From Actinomycetota bacterium (lineage in GTDB: Bacteria > Actinomycetota > Thermoleophilia > Gaiellales > Gaiellaceae), in contig JACDER010000040.1 in assembly GCA_013816275.1 (NCBI GenBank), forward strand, positions 1 through 8,778: a stretch of 8,778 nucleotides of DNA, read 5' to 3'. Position numbers and translations under genes: made by a program. The notes under the pieces are model-generated. The model saw only the letters and a program-made list of their open reading frames with translations, searched no databases and had not been told where the DNA came from. Of the stretch, positions 1 through 5,810 are shown piece after piece (positions within the stretch are counted from its first letter, which is position 1; the number at the start of each line of letters is the position of its first letter).

Positions 1-28
1 GGTGGCCCATCCGCGGTGCGGGCGGGAC

Positions 29-310
29 CTACTGGTCCGGAGCGTCGCGCATCTCGTCGATCGCCGCACGAGCGCGCCCGTGCACGTCCTGCCGGCGCTC
101 GTCGATTCCCGGCTCGGCGCGGTCGACGGGGATCTCCGCCGACTCGAACTCGTCCCGCTCCTCCACGATCGAGCGCGACTCGTCCAGCTTGCGGCGCAAC
201 TCGAGGGCCGGATCCGGCTCGGGGACACGGCTCTTGCGCCGTAGGGCGCGGTAGACGGCACCGCCGGCCACGACGATCCCGCCCGTGATCCAGAGTCTCC
301 GGCGTCGCAT
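29..310 (-). CDS. Small single-pass membrane protein, unknown function
   Basis: This 93-residue protein starts at ATG (310) and ends at TAG (31-29). An Arg-rich N-terminus (residues 2-5) precedes a hydrophobic segment at about 7-23 (WITGGIVVAGGAVYRAL), followed by RRK, which suggests one membrane helix with a short N-terminus. Residues 30-93 are hydrophilic and charged (ELRRKLDESRSIVEERDEF and following) and probably helical. I do not recognise a family. The reading frame stays open upstream to about 850, but that part lies antisense to rpsF and has a shadow-like composition, so I chose the ATG at 310. It is divergent from rpsF. A TAGCAT hexamer ends 7 nt before the ATG and no Shine-Dalgarno is visible, so the transcript could be leaderless. 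The compositional and structural reading is fairly safe; the function is unknown. Confidence 0.7.
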   Translation of the reverse strand: MRRRRLWITGGIVVAGGAVYRALRRKSRVPEPDPALELRRKLDESRSIVEERDEFESAEIPVDRAEPGIDERRQDVHGRARAAIDEMRDAPDQ

Positions 311-327
311 GAGCCCGATGCTACACT
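311..327. promoter_or_regulatory. Overlapping divergent -10 elements (minus gene / rpsF operon)
   Basis: On the minus strand, TAGCAT (323-318) sits 7 nt upstream of the ATG at 310, the spacing expected for a leaderless start. On the plus strand, TG-C-TACACT (319-327) looks like an extended -10 for the rpsF operon and would give a leader of about 85 nt. The two hexamers share 322-323. No convincing -35 was found for either. Both are matches by eye to TATAAT (4 of 6 each). Confidence 0.4.
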
Positions 328-418
328 GGCTCGACTTCCTGCCCTGCCCGAGCGCCGTGCCACCCGAGCGGCGACGACCCGGTGGGGCCGACCAGACCGA
401 AGGGAGCTGATCGGGCAC

Positions 419-835
419 GTGACCGAGTACGAAATTTTGCTGCTGCTCGACCCGGACCTCACCGAGGACCGTCAGACCGAGATCGTCACCCGCATCCGCG
501 AGACGGTCGAGCGCGGCGGCACGTGGGACCGGCACGACGTCTGGGGCCGGCGCAAGCTGGCCTACGAGATCGACCACAAGCCCGAGGGCTTCTACCACCT
601 GCTGCTGTTCTCTACCGAGCCCGAGACGCTCGACGAGATCACGCGGGTGCTCCGGATCACGGATGGCGTCCTGAGGCACCTGGCGGTGCGCAGGCTCAAG
701 AGCGCCGCGCCGGCCCAGCCGGAGGCGGCCCAGCCGGCGGCGCAGCCGGAGCCGGTTCAGGAGCAGCCGGTTCGGGCCGAACCGGTTCAGGAGGAGCAAG
801 CGGAGCCGGCCGAAGCCGTCCACGAGGCGGGCTAG
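419..835 (+). CDS. rpsF: 30S ribosomal protein S6 with acidic C-terminal tail
   Basis: S6 is a small-subunit protein that pairs with S18 on the 16S rRNA platform. The start is GTG (419), placing MTEYEILLLLDPDL at the N-terminus, with AAGGGAG at 400-406 as a somewhat distant ribosome binding site. Residues 1-95 form the whole ferredoxin-like S6 fold, including WGRRKLAYEIDHKPEGFYH at about 42-60 and the C-terminal strand ending RHLAVRRLK. Residues 96-138 are a low-complexity tail of Ala, Gln, Pro and Glu with repeated EPVQE. Many bacterial S6 proteins stop near residue 95-100; E. coli S6 also has a longer acidic tail, modified by RimK glutamylation. This is the first gene of the rpsF-ssb-rpsR-rplI operon. 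S6:S18 is known to autoregulate this operon in several bacteria; whether it does here is not shown. Confidence 0.97.
   Translation: MTEYEILLLLDPDLTEDRQTEIVTRIRETVERGGTWDRHDVWGRRKLAYEIDHKPEGFYHLLLFSTEPETLDEITRVLRITDGVLRHLAVRRLKSAAPAQPEAAQPAAQPEPVQEQPVRAEPVQEEQAEPAEAVHEAG
767..785. repeat. Inverted repeat inside the S6 tail coding region
   Basis: CCGGTTCG (767-774) and CGAACCGG (778-785) can form a perfect 8-bp stem with a 3-nt loop. It lies among direct copies of CCGGTTCAGGAG (752-763 and 782-793) that encode the repeated PVQE units. It may be a by-product of that repetition, or an mRNA hairpin before ssb. Confidence 0.5.
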
Positions 836-870
836 CATGATCGAACACACGTTCTAGGAAGGGAGCACCA

Positions 871-1308
871 ATGGCAGCCAACATCAACCGTGTCGTCCTC
901 GTCGGCAACCTGACGCGCGATCCCGAGCTCCGCCACACGCCGAGCGGGACCGCAGTCTGCAGTCTTCGCCTGGCCGTCAACACGCGGCGAAAAGATGCCG
1001 CGACGGGCGAGTGGGGCGAGAAGCCGAACTACTTCGACGTCACCGTGTGGGGCAACCAGGGCGAGAACTGCGCCCAGTACCTCGCGAAGGGACGGCCCGT
1101 CGCGGTCGACGGCCGGCTCGAGTGGCGTGAGTGGGACGCCCAGGACGGCACCAAGCGCCAGGCGGTCGAGATCATCGCCGACTCCGTCCAGTTCCTGGGC
1201 GGGCGCGGAGAGACGGATTCCGAGCCGCAGTTCGTGCCGGCCGGGGCCGCGAGCGACAAGAGCGACTTCGGAAGCGGTTCGCCCGCCGACGACGACATCC
1301 CGTTCTGA
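871..1308 (+). CDS. ssb: Single-stranded DNA-binding protein
   Basis: SSB coats single-stranded DNA in replication, repair and recombination and recruits partner enzymes through its C-terminal tip. This 145-residue protein has the OB-fold at 1-112: [17 protein letters not shown] near the start, [21 protein letters not shown] at about 51-71, and [18 protein letters not shown] at about 81-98. A short Gly/Ser/Asp-rich linker (about 112-139) leads to the canonical acidic tip DDDIPF (140-145). The linker is shorter than in many SSBs. The ATG at 871 has a strong ribosome binding site, AGGAAGGGAG (856-865), 5 nt upstream. The stop overlaps the rpsR start as TGATG (1306-1310), implying coupled translation. 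A position between rpsF and rpsR is the common bacterial arrangement for replicative SSB. Confidence 0.98.
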   Translation: MAANINRVVLVGNLTRDPELRHTPSGTAVCSLRLAVNTRRKDAATGEWGEKPNYFDVTVWGNQGENCAQYLAKGRPVAVDGRLEWREWDAQDGTKRQAVEIIADSVQFLGGRGETDSEPQFVPAGAASDKSDFGSGSPADDDIPF

Positions 1309-1580
1309 TGGCGGAGAAGCGAGACCGGCAGCAGCAGCAGCGGGGCAGGCGGAACCAGCCGTCGACGTTCGCCGGCAGGCGCCGCAACTGCTTCTTCTGC
1401 CGTGAGGGCGTCGAGGAAGTCGACTACAAGAACTACAACCAGCTTCGCCGCTACCTGTCCGAGAAGGGCAAGATCCGCTCGCGGCGGACGACGGGCGCGT
1501 GCCGGCGGCACCAGCGACAGGTCGCGGTGGCGGTCAAGCGCGCGCGCGAGATGGCTCTTCTGCCCTACGTCTCCGGATAG
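1308..1580 (+). CDS. rpsR: 30S ribosomal protein S18 (zinc-type)
   Basis: S18 binds 16S rRNA together with S6. The protein is 90 residues; the first 26 are a basic, Gln/Arg-rich leader. The core matches the family closely: [19 protein letters not shown] at about 28-46, [20 protein letters not shown] at about 50-69, and the ending [14 protein letters not shown]. Cys28, Cys31 and Cys65 plus His68 form the putative zinc site of the C+ form of S18; the zinc-free paralogue seen in some actinobacteria lacks these cysteines. The start ATG overlaps the ssb stop (TGATG), so it is probably translated by coupling. The TAG stop is immediately followed by GAG, so the rplI ribosome binding site GGAG (1580-1583) uses the last base of this gene. 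Confidence 0.97.
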   Translation: MAEKRDRQQQQRGRRNQPSTFAGRRRNCFFCREGVEEVDYKNYNQLRRYLSEKGKIRSRRTTGACRRHQRQVAVAVKRAREMALLPYVSG

Positions 1581-1591
1581 GAGCTGACCGC

Positions 1592-2239
1592 GTGGACGTG
1601 ATCCTGCTCCAGGATGTCGAGAAGGTCGGCCTCAAGGGCGACGTGGTCAACGTCGCCCGCGGGTACGCGCGGAACTACCTGCTGCCGCGGCGCCTCGCCG
1701 AGCTCGCCACACCGGGCCGGCTGGCCGAGCTCCAGCGCCACCAGGAGCTCAGGGCACGGCACGAGGCCCAGACGGTCGAGCAGGCGCAGGACACCGCGAG
1801 TGCGCTCGAGGGGGCGGAGCTCCGCTTCGACAAGAAGGCGGGGCCGACCGGCTCGTTGTTCGGATCGGTGACCGCGACCGACGTCGCCGAGGAGCTCTGG
1901 CGCTCGAGCCGGATCAGGGTCGACCGCCGCAAGATCGACCTCCACGATCCGATCAAGCGGATCGGGAGGTACGACGTGCCGGTCGAGCTCTTCACGGACG
2001 TCTCGGTCGACGTTCGCGTGCTCGTCCTGCCCGAGGGCGGGGAGCTCCCGCCCGAAGAGGAACCGCCGGTGGAGGAGGCGACTCCCGAAGCGGAGCAGGC
2101 ATCTGCCGAAGACGAGACGCTCCCGGCCGCAGAGGTCGAGCCCGCGGTAGAGCTCGAAGCAGAGCCCGCGGTAGAGCTCGAAGAGCCCGCGGCGGAGCCC
2201 GAAGCCGAGCCTGTGCGCGAGCGCGCGCCCGCCGAGTAG
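1592..2239 (+). CDS. rplI: 50S ribosomal protein L9 with long acidic C-terminal extension
   Basis: L9 binds 23S rRNA near the L1 stalk and helps keep the reading frame. I chose GTG at 1592 because it gives the family N-terminus (MDVILLQDVEKVGLKGDVVN) and has GGAG at 1580-1583. Residues 1-52 are the N-domain, with GYARNYLLPRRLA at 24-36. A connecting helix follows at about 41-75. The C-domain spans about 76-147, with TGSLFGSVT at 86-94. Typical L9 ends near residue 148, but here it continues to 215. Residues 148-215 are Glu/Pro/Ala-rich with almost no positive charge and include two EPAVELE repeats. This is the last gene of the ribosomal operon. The first 147 residues are unmistakable; the role of the tail is unknown. 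Confidence 0.96.
   Translation: MDVILLQDVEKVGLKGDVVNVARGYARNYLLPRRLAELATPGRLAELQRHQELRARHEAQTVEQAQDTASALEGAELRFDKKAGPTGSLFGSVTATDVAEELWRSSRIRVDRRKIDLHDPIKRIGRYDVPVELFTDVSVDVRVLVLPEGGELPPEEEPPVEEATPEAEQASAEDETLPAAEVEPAVELEAEPAVELEEPAAEPEAEPVRERAPAE
2138..2183 (+). repeat. 24-bp-period tandem repeat in the L9 tail
   Basis: Two copies, 2138-2159 and 2162-2183, are identical over 22 bases and lie 24 bases apart in frame. Each encodes EPAVELE. A third, degenerate copy follows from about 2183 (EPAAEPE). The pattern suggests recent expansion by slippage. Confidence 0.75.
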
Positions 2240-2241
2240 CT

Positions 2242-2353
2242 CTCTCCACAGCGCTCTCCACAGCCCTGTGGAGAGTTGACACGAACTTCTCGCAGTTTGC
2301 AGAGGCCTCGCCGCGGCGGCCTGGGGAAAGACATCCGCCCTCCTGTGGATAAT
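2242..2353. promoter_or_regulatory. DnaA-box cluster / probable dnaB control region
   Basis: The rplI-dnaB gap (2240-2433) is visibly richer in A and T than its surroundings. TGTGGATAA at 2344-2352 is a perfect reverse-strand DnaA box (TTATCCACA). CTCTCCACA, differing at two positions, occurs at 2242-2250 and 2254-2262, and inverted at 2267-2275. The last two form a hairpin, CTCTCCACAG/CTGTGGAGAG (2254-2275). TTGACA at 2276-2281 matches a -35, but I see no good -10 at the right distance. GATAAT (2348-2353) resembles a -10 and overlaps the perfect box. DnaA control of dnaB is an inference. Confidence 0.5.
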
Positions 2354-2433
2354 GAGACGAACATGCGTTTCCTTTCCCCTGCAAGTGGCCCTGCTTTGCG
2401 CTGGACTGAGACGAGCTTGCACGCGATCGCGCA

Positions 2434-3801
2434 ATGGAGTTGAGTGGCAGCATGGCGCAGCTCGTCCCCGTTTCCGACGCCGCACCCGTCCCGCCGCAAA
2501 ATCTCGACGCCGAGGAGTCGGTGCTGGGCGCGATGATGCTGTCGCCGGGCGCGATCGGCGCCGTGAGCGAGATCCTGGGCGCCGGCGACTTCTACCGGGA
2601 GAGCCACGCGAAGATCTACCGCGCGGCCCTCGACCTGTACGCGCAGAGCGAGCCCGTCGACGCAATCACCCTGGTCGATGCGCTGGAGGAGCGCAGCCAG
2701 CTGGAGGAAGTCGGCGGACGGAGCCGGATCCAGGAGCTCGCCTCGCTCGTTCCGGCGACGGCGAACGCGGCGCACTACGCCCGGATCGTCCACGAGACCG
2801 CCACGCTGCGCGGACTGATCCGGGCCGGTGGGCAGATCGCCCTGCTCGGCTGGGACCGCCCCGGCGAGACGACCGATCTCGTCGACCGCGCCGAGCAGAT
2901 CATCTTCGACCTTTCGCAGCAGCGGGTCTCGAGCGAGTTCAGCCACATCGAGGGCCTCCTGAAGGAGAGCTTCGAGCGGATCACCAAGCTGTACGAGGCG
3001 GGCGAGGACGTCACCGGTGTGCCCTCCGGCTTCCGCGACCTCGACCGGATGACGTCCGGGTTCCAGCCCGGGAACCTGATCATCGTCGCCGCGCGGCCGA
3101 GCATGGGGAAGACCGCCTTCGGCCTCGGAATCGCCACCAACCTCGCCGTCCGGCACGGGCGCCCGGTCGCGCTGTTCACCCTGGAGATGTCGAAGGCCGA
3201 GGTGACGCAGCGGCTGATGTGCAGCGAAGCCAAGGTCGAGTCGAACCGGCTCCGCACGGGGAAGCTGGCACCGGACGACTGGCCACGGCTGACGACCGCC
3301 TGCGACGCGCTGATGAAGGCGCCGATCTACGTCGACGACTCGGGCTCGATCACGATGATGGAGATCCGCTCGAAGGCGAGGCGGCTGAAGTCGAAGGAGC
3401 CCGATCTCGGGCTCATCGTCGTCGACTACATGCAGCTGATGACCTCGGGGTCGTCGGCCGAGAACCGCGTTCAGGAGGTCTCCCAGATCTCGCGCTCGCT
3501 CAAGGTCCTGGCGCGCGACCTCGACGTCCCGGTGCTCGCGATGTCCCAGCTCTCGCGCGCCGTCGAGCAGCGGCACGACAAGCGCCCGATCCTGTCGGAT
3601 CTCAGGGAATCGGGGTCGATCGAGCAAGACGCGGACCTCGTCATGTTCATCTACCGCGACGAGTACTACAACGACGAGTCCGACCAGCAGGGCCTCGCTG
3701 AGATCCACCTGGCCAAGCACCGGAACGGGCCTACCGACTCGATCAAGCTCTCGTTCCTCCGCCGCTACACCAAGTTCACCGACCTGGCGCCGATGTCATG
3801 A
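2434..3801 (+). CDS. dnaB: Replicative DNA helicase DnaB
   Basis: DnaB is the hexameric 5'-3' helicase that unwinds the replication fork and recruits primase. The protein is 455 residues from ATG 2434. An in-frame ATG at 2452 (six codons later, with GGAG at 2436-2439 in front) is equally likely, since no ribosome binding site precedes 2434. The N-terminal primase-interaction domain spans about 20-125 (PQNLDAEESVLGAMMLSPGA at 21-40). The RecA-like motor starts near 190 (TGVPSGFRDLDRMTSGFQPG). Walker A is RPSMGKTA (221-228). Glu251 in TLEM is the probable catalytic residue. Walker B is LIVVDYMQL (327-335). The arginine finger is in KHRNG (428-432). RESGSIEQDADLVMFIYRDE lies at 391-410. I see no intein. 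The stop overlaps the next gene as ATGA (3798-3801). Confidence 0.97.
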   Translation: MELSGSMAQLVPVSDAAPVPPQNLDAEESVLGAMMLSPGAIGAVSEILGAGDFYRESHAKIYRAALDLYAQSEPVDAITLVDALEERSQLEEVGGRSRIQELASLVPATANAAHYARIVHETATLRGLIRAGGQIALLGWDRPGETTDLVDRAEQIIFDLSQQRVSSEFSHIEGLLKESFERITKLYEAGEDVTGVPSGFRDLDRMTSGFQPGNLIIVAARPSMGKTAFGLGIATNLAVRHGRPVALFTLEMSKAEVTQRLMCSEAKVESNRLRTGKLAPDDWPRLTTACDALMKAPIYVDDSGSITMMEIRSKARRLKSKEPDLGLIVVDYMQLMTSGSSAENRVQEVSQISRSLKVLARDLDVPVLAMSQLSRAVEQRHDKRPILSDLRESGSIEQDADLVMFIYRDEYYNDESDQQGLAEIHLAKHRNGPTDSIKLSFLRRYTKFTDLAPMS

Positions 3802-4016
3802 GCGAGCGGCAGGTGATCTGGGTCAGAGCCGGCGTGACCACCTTCACCTGCCTGTGCGAGGAATGCCTGGCCGAGCCGGAGCCCAAGGTCGAGACGCTCG
3901 CCTACCGGGCGGCCAAGGTGGCGGGCCGCCTGCGAGCCGAGGCGGACGTCGGCTTCACGCGCTGCCACCGTGGCCACCCGATCTCGATCCGCCGAGTCGG
4001 CCGAACGGCCGCGTAG
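3798..4016 (+). CDS. Small Cys/His (zinc-finger-like) protein coupled to dnaB
   Basis: This 72-residue protein starts within the dnaB stop (ATGA overlap), which suggests coupled translation from the dnaB message. It contains CLCEECL (Cys18, Cys20, Cys23) and, after a basic/acidic helix at about 30-50 (KVETLAYRAAKVAGRLRAEA), CHRGH (Cys56, His60). Two Cys/His clusters about 33 residues apart are compatible with a single treble-clef or ribbon-like zinc site. The end is basic (SIRRVGR). I do not recognise a named family. The ATGA junction, sensible codon use and paired metal-binding motif argue that it is real. Its position after dnaB may hint at nucleic-acid binding, but that is only inference from context. 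Confidence 0.75.
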   Translation: MSERQVIWVRAGVTTFTCLCEECLAEPEPKVETLAYRAAKVAGRLRAEADVGFTRCHRGHPISIRRVGRTAA

Positions 4017-4044
4017 CGACCACTCCGTCAGGCACACTCCACCA

Positions 4045-5343
4045 GTGCCAGCCACCGTGATCGTCGGTGCGCAGTGGGGCGACGAGGGGAAGGGGAAGAT
4101 CGTCGACCTGCTCGCGCAGCACTCCGACCTCGTCTGCCGCTACAACGGCGGCCCCAACGCAGGCCACACGATCGTGGTGGGCGGCGAGACGTACAAGCTC
4201 AAGCACATCCCCTCGGGGATCCTCGGCGGCAAGGAGTGCGTGATCGGAGCCGGCTGCGTCGTCGACCCGCAGGTACTGATCGAGGAGCTCGACGACCTGG
4301 AGGGACGCAAAGTCTCGACGGAGCTCATCCGGCTCTCTGGCAACGCGCACCTCGTGATGCCGTGGCATCCAGCGATCGACCGCGCCAGCGAGCGGCGGCT
4401 CGGCAAGCTCCAGATCGGCACGACGCGGCGCGGCATCGGCCCGACGTACGCCGACAAGGCGTATCGGCTCGGGATCCGTGTTCAGGACCTGCTCGACTCG
4501 AAGATCCTGCGCCAGAAGATCGAGGTCGCGCTCGCGGAGAAAAACGTCTGGCTCGAGCGCGTCTACGGGGAGGAGCCGATCGAGCTCGAAGGACTCGTGG
4601 AACGCTACGAGGGCTACGCAGAGCGGTTGCGGCCGATGATCGTGGACACGTCCCTGCTCGTCGACCGCGCGCTCCGGGACGGGAAGCGCGTGCTCTTCGA
4701 CGGCGCCCACGGAACGCTTCTCGACCTCGACCACGGGACCTATCCCTTCGTCACGTCCTCCCCCACGCTGGCCGGCGGCGCGTCCGCCGGGATCGGCATC
4801 GGGCCGACTCGGATCGACTGCGTCATCGGCGTGGCCAAGGCTTACGTCACACGGGTCGGAGAGGGGCCATTCCCGAGCGAGATCGAGGGCCCCGAGCACG
4901 ATCGCCTCCAGGAGCTCGGCGGCGAGTTCGGGACGGTCACCGGTAGACAGCGCCGCTGCGGCTGGCTCGACCTGGTGGGACTCCGCTACGCCGTTCGTCT
5001 CAACGGGATGACGTCTCTCGCGCTCACGAAGCTCGACGTCCTCTCCGCGTTCTCGGAGCTTCCCGTGTGCGTCCGCTACCTCCTGCCCGACGGGACCGAG
5101 ACGGAGGAGTTCCCGGCTCACCAGAGCGACTTCCACCACTGCAGGCCCGTGTACGAGACGCTCCGGGGCTGGGAGGAGCCGCTCGACGGGATCGAGGACC
5201 TCTCCGACCTCCCGGAGCGGGCGCGCGCCTACGTCGACTTCGTCGAGCGCCAGCTCGGCGTGGAGGTCTCGCTCATCGGCACCGGAGCGGAGCGGACGCG
5301 GGTGCTGTCCGCGCGCGGCGTCGCAGCCGTCGCGAGCGCGTAG
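4045..5343 (+). CDS. purA: Adenylosuccinate synthetase
   Basis: PurA condenses IMP with aspartate using GTP, giving adenylosuccinate, the first committed step to AMP. GTG at 4045 gives MPATVIVGAQWGDEGKGK; the open frame extends upstream to 3970, but that part overlaps the previous gene and is not PurA-like. The 432-residue length is normal. Visible motifs are GAQWGDEGKGK (8-18) with Asp13, NAGHT with His41 (acid and base at the same numbers as E. coli), RRGIGPTYADKAYR (128-141), DHGTYPFVTSS (229-239), TGRQRRCGWLD (299-309, IMP/GTP-binding arginines) and TKLDVLSAF (328-336). Unusual is FDGAHGT at 218-224, where most PurA have Gln (E. coli Gln224, contacting IMP), here His222. No strong ribosome binding site is seen, and the gap after the preceding gene is 28 nt, so it may be co-transcribed with dnaB. 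Confidence 0.97.
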   Translation: MPATVIVGAQWGDEGKGKIVDLLAQHSDLVCRYNGGPNAGHTIVVGGETYKLKHIPSGILGGKECVIGAGCVVDPQVLIEELDDLEGRKVSTELIRLSGNAHLVMPWHPAIDRASERRLGKLQIGTTRRGIGPTYADKAYRLGIRVQDLLDSKILRQKIEVALAEKNVWLERVYGEEPIELEGLVERYEGYAERLRPMIVDTSLLVDRALRDGKRVLFDGAHGTLLDLDHGTYPFVTSSPTLAGGASAGIGIGPTRIDCVIGVAKAYVTRVGEGPFPSEIEGPEHDRLQELGGEFGTVTGRQRRCGWLDLVGLRYAVRLNGMTSLALTKLDVLSAFSELPVCVRYLLPDGTETEEFPAHQSDFHHCRPVYETLRGWEEPLDGIEDLSDLPERARAYVDFVERQLGVEVSLIGTGAERTRVLSARGVAAVASA

Positions 5344-5424
5344 GAGGGCTTGGCGAAACCCAGTCTGTGCGTCGGGCCGCGCCGCTCGCCCCGACGACGA
5401 GCGGGGTGCCGCCAACCCCTCCTA
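5341..5424. terminator. Large inverted repeat between convergent genes, probable bidirectional terminator
   Basis: The outer arms 5341-5355 and 5410-5424 pair at 14 of 15 positions. An inner stem, CCGCTCG (5382-5388) with CGAGCGG (5398-5404), has a 9-nt loop. The structure fills almost the whole gap between purA and the minus-strand gene ending at 5428, and its left arm contains the purA stop codon. There is no U-tract, as is common in GC-rich bacteria. Termination is inferred from position and symmetry. Confidence 0.5.
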
Positions 5425-5427
5425 GGA

Positions 5428-5757
5428 CTAGGGCGCTTCGAGCGCGACGATCACGTACGCGAAGAGCGAGCCCAAACCGTCGATCGCGACCGCGATGTCG
5501 CCCGGATCGACGTCTTCGCCGGCATCGACGCGGTCGGCGACCTCTCGCGCCGCCCGGAACTCGGTCACGACCTCCCGCTCCTCTCCATCGCGGACGACCG
5601 GATCGTAGAGGTCGTACCCGCGTTCCTCGAGCATGCGCTCGACCAGGCGGGAGAGCTCGGGCAGAGCCTCGGCCGGCGAGTCCCTGAGGTCTTCTTCGAG
5701 CGACGCCAGCTCGCTTTCCCACTCGTGCCGGTCGAGGCCCGGTTCGGGCGTTGCCAT
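5428..5757 (-). CDS. Acidic hypothetical protein
   Basis: This 109-residue protein starts at ATG (5757) and ends at TAG (5430-5428). It is strongly acidic: about 30 Asp/Glu against 10 Arg and no Lys. The predicted layout is largely helical: HEWESELASLEEDLRD at 11-26, PELSRLVERMLEERGYDLYD at 33-52, then EVVTEFRAAREVADRVDAGE at 62-81, ending in a hydrophobic stretch (about 95-107, GSLFAYVIVALEA). It has no signal peptide, cysteine motif or catalytic signature that I can see, and I do not recognise a family. It is divergent from purD across 53 bp and convergent with purA. No Shine-Dalgarno is visible before the ATG. The ordered, Lys-free acidic composition and clean position between genes support it as real. 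Confidence 0.72.
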   Translation of the reverse strand: MATPEPGLDRHEWESELASLEEDLRDSPAEALPELSRLVERMLEERGYDLYDPVVRDGEEREVVTEFRAAREVADRVDAGEDVDPGDIAVAIDGLGSLFAYVIVALEAP

Positions 5758-5795
5758 GGCGGTTTGATGCGCACTGAGGCCGGTTCTGAAACCCC

Positions 5796-5810
5796 GTTAG
5801 AGTGCGCGGC
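5796..5810. promoter_or_regulatory. purD promoter -10 with leaderless spacing; overlapping minus -10
   Basis: TAGAGT (5798-5803, 4 of 6 to TATAAT) ends exactly 7 nt before the purD GTG at 5811, and no ribosome binding site lies between. On the minus strand TCTAAC (5801-5796) could serve the divergent gene with a leader of about 30 nt. I found no clear -35. Confidence 0.4.

Noticed and set aside
311..850. Upstream extension of the minus-strand gene 29-310
   Set aside because: It would be antisense to all of rpsF; the added part is Leu/Arg low-complexity shadow sequence and the ATG at 310 has its own promoter-like hexamer.
2254..2275. Hairpin after rplI as a Rho-independent terminator
   Set aside because: The stem is strong, but the loop is only 2-4 nt and TTGACACG rather than a U-tract follows; the arms are better explained as inverted near-DnaA boxes, although a terminator role is not excluded.
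2240..2433. Full chromosomal origin (oriC)
   Set aside because: Only one perfect DnaA box, a short gap, no clear AT-rich unwinding element and no dnaA or dnaN nearby; kept only as a DnaA-box cluster.
3042..3660. Intein or other insertion in dnaB
   Set aside because: The Walker A to C-terminal region reads through with normal family spacing.
1675..3720. Very long open frame (681 codons) on the minus strand opposite rplI and dnaB
   Set aside because: It runs antisense to two certain genes and has the Arg/Leu/Asp/Val-rich composition typical of antisense frames in GC-rich DNA; no domain is recognisable.
3955..5415. 486-codon open frame on the minus strand opposite purA
   Set aside because: It mirrors purA codons, has no family features, and also crosses the hairpin gap.
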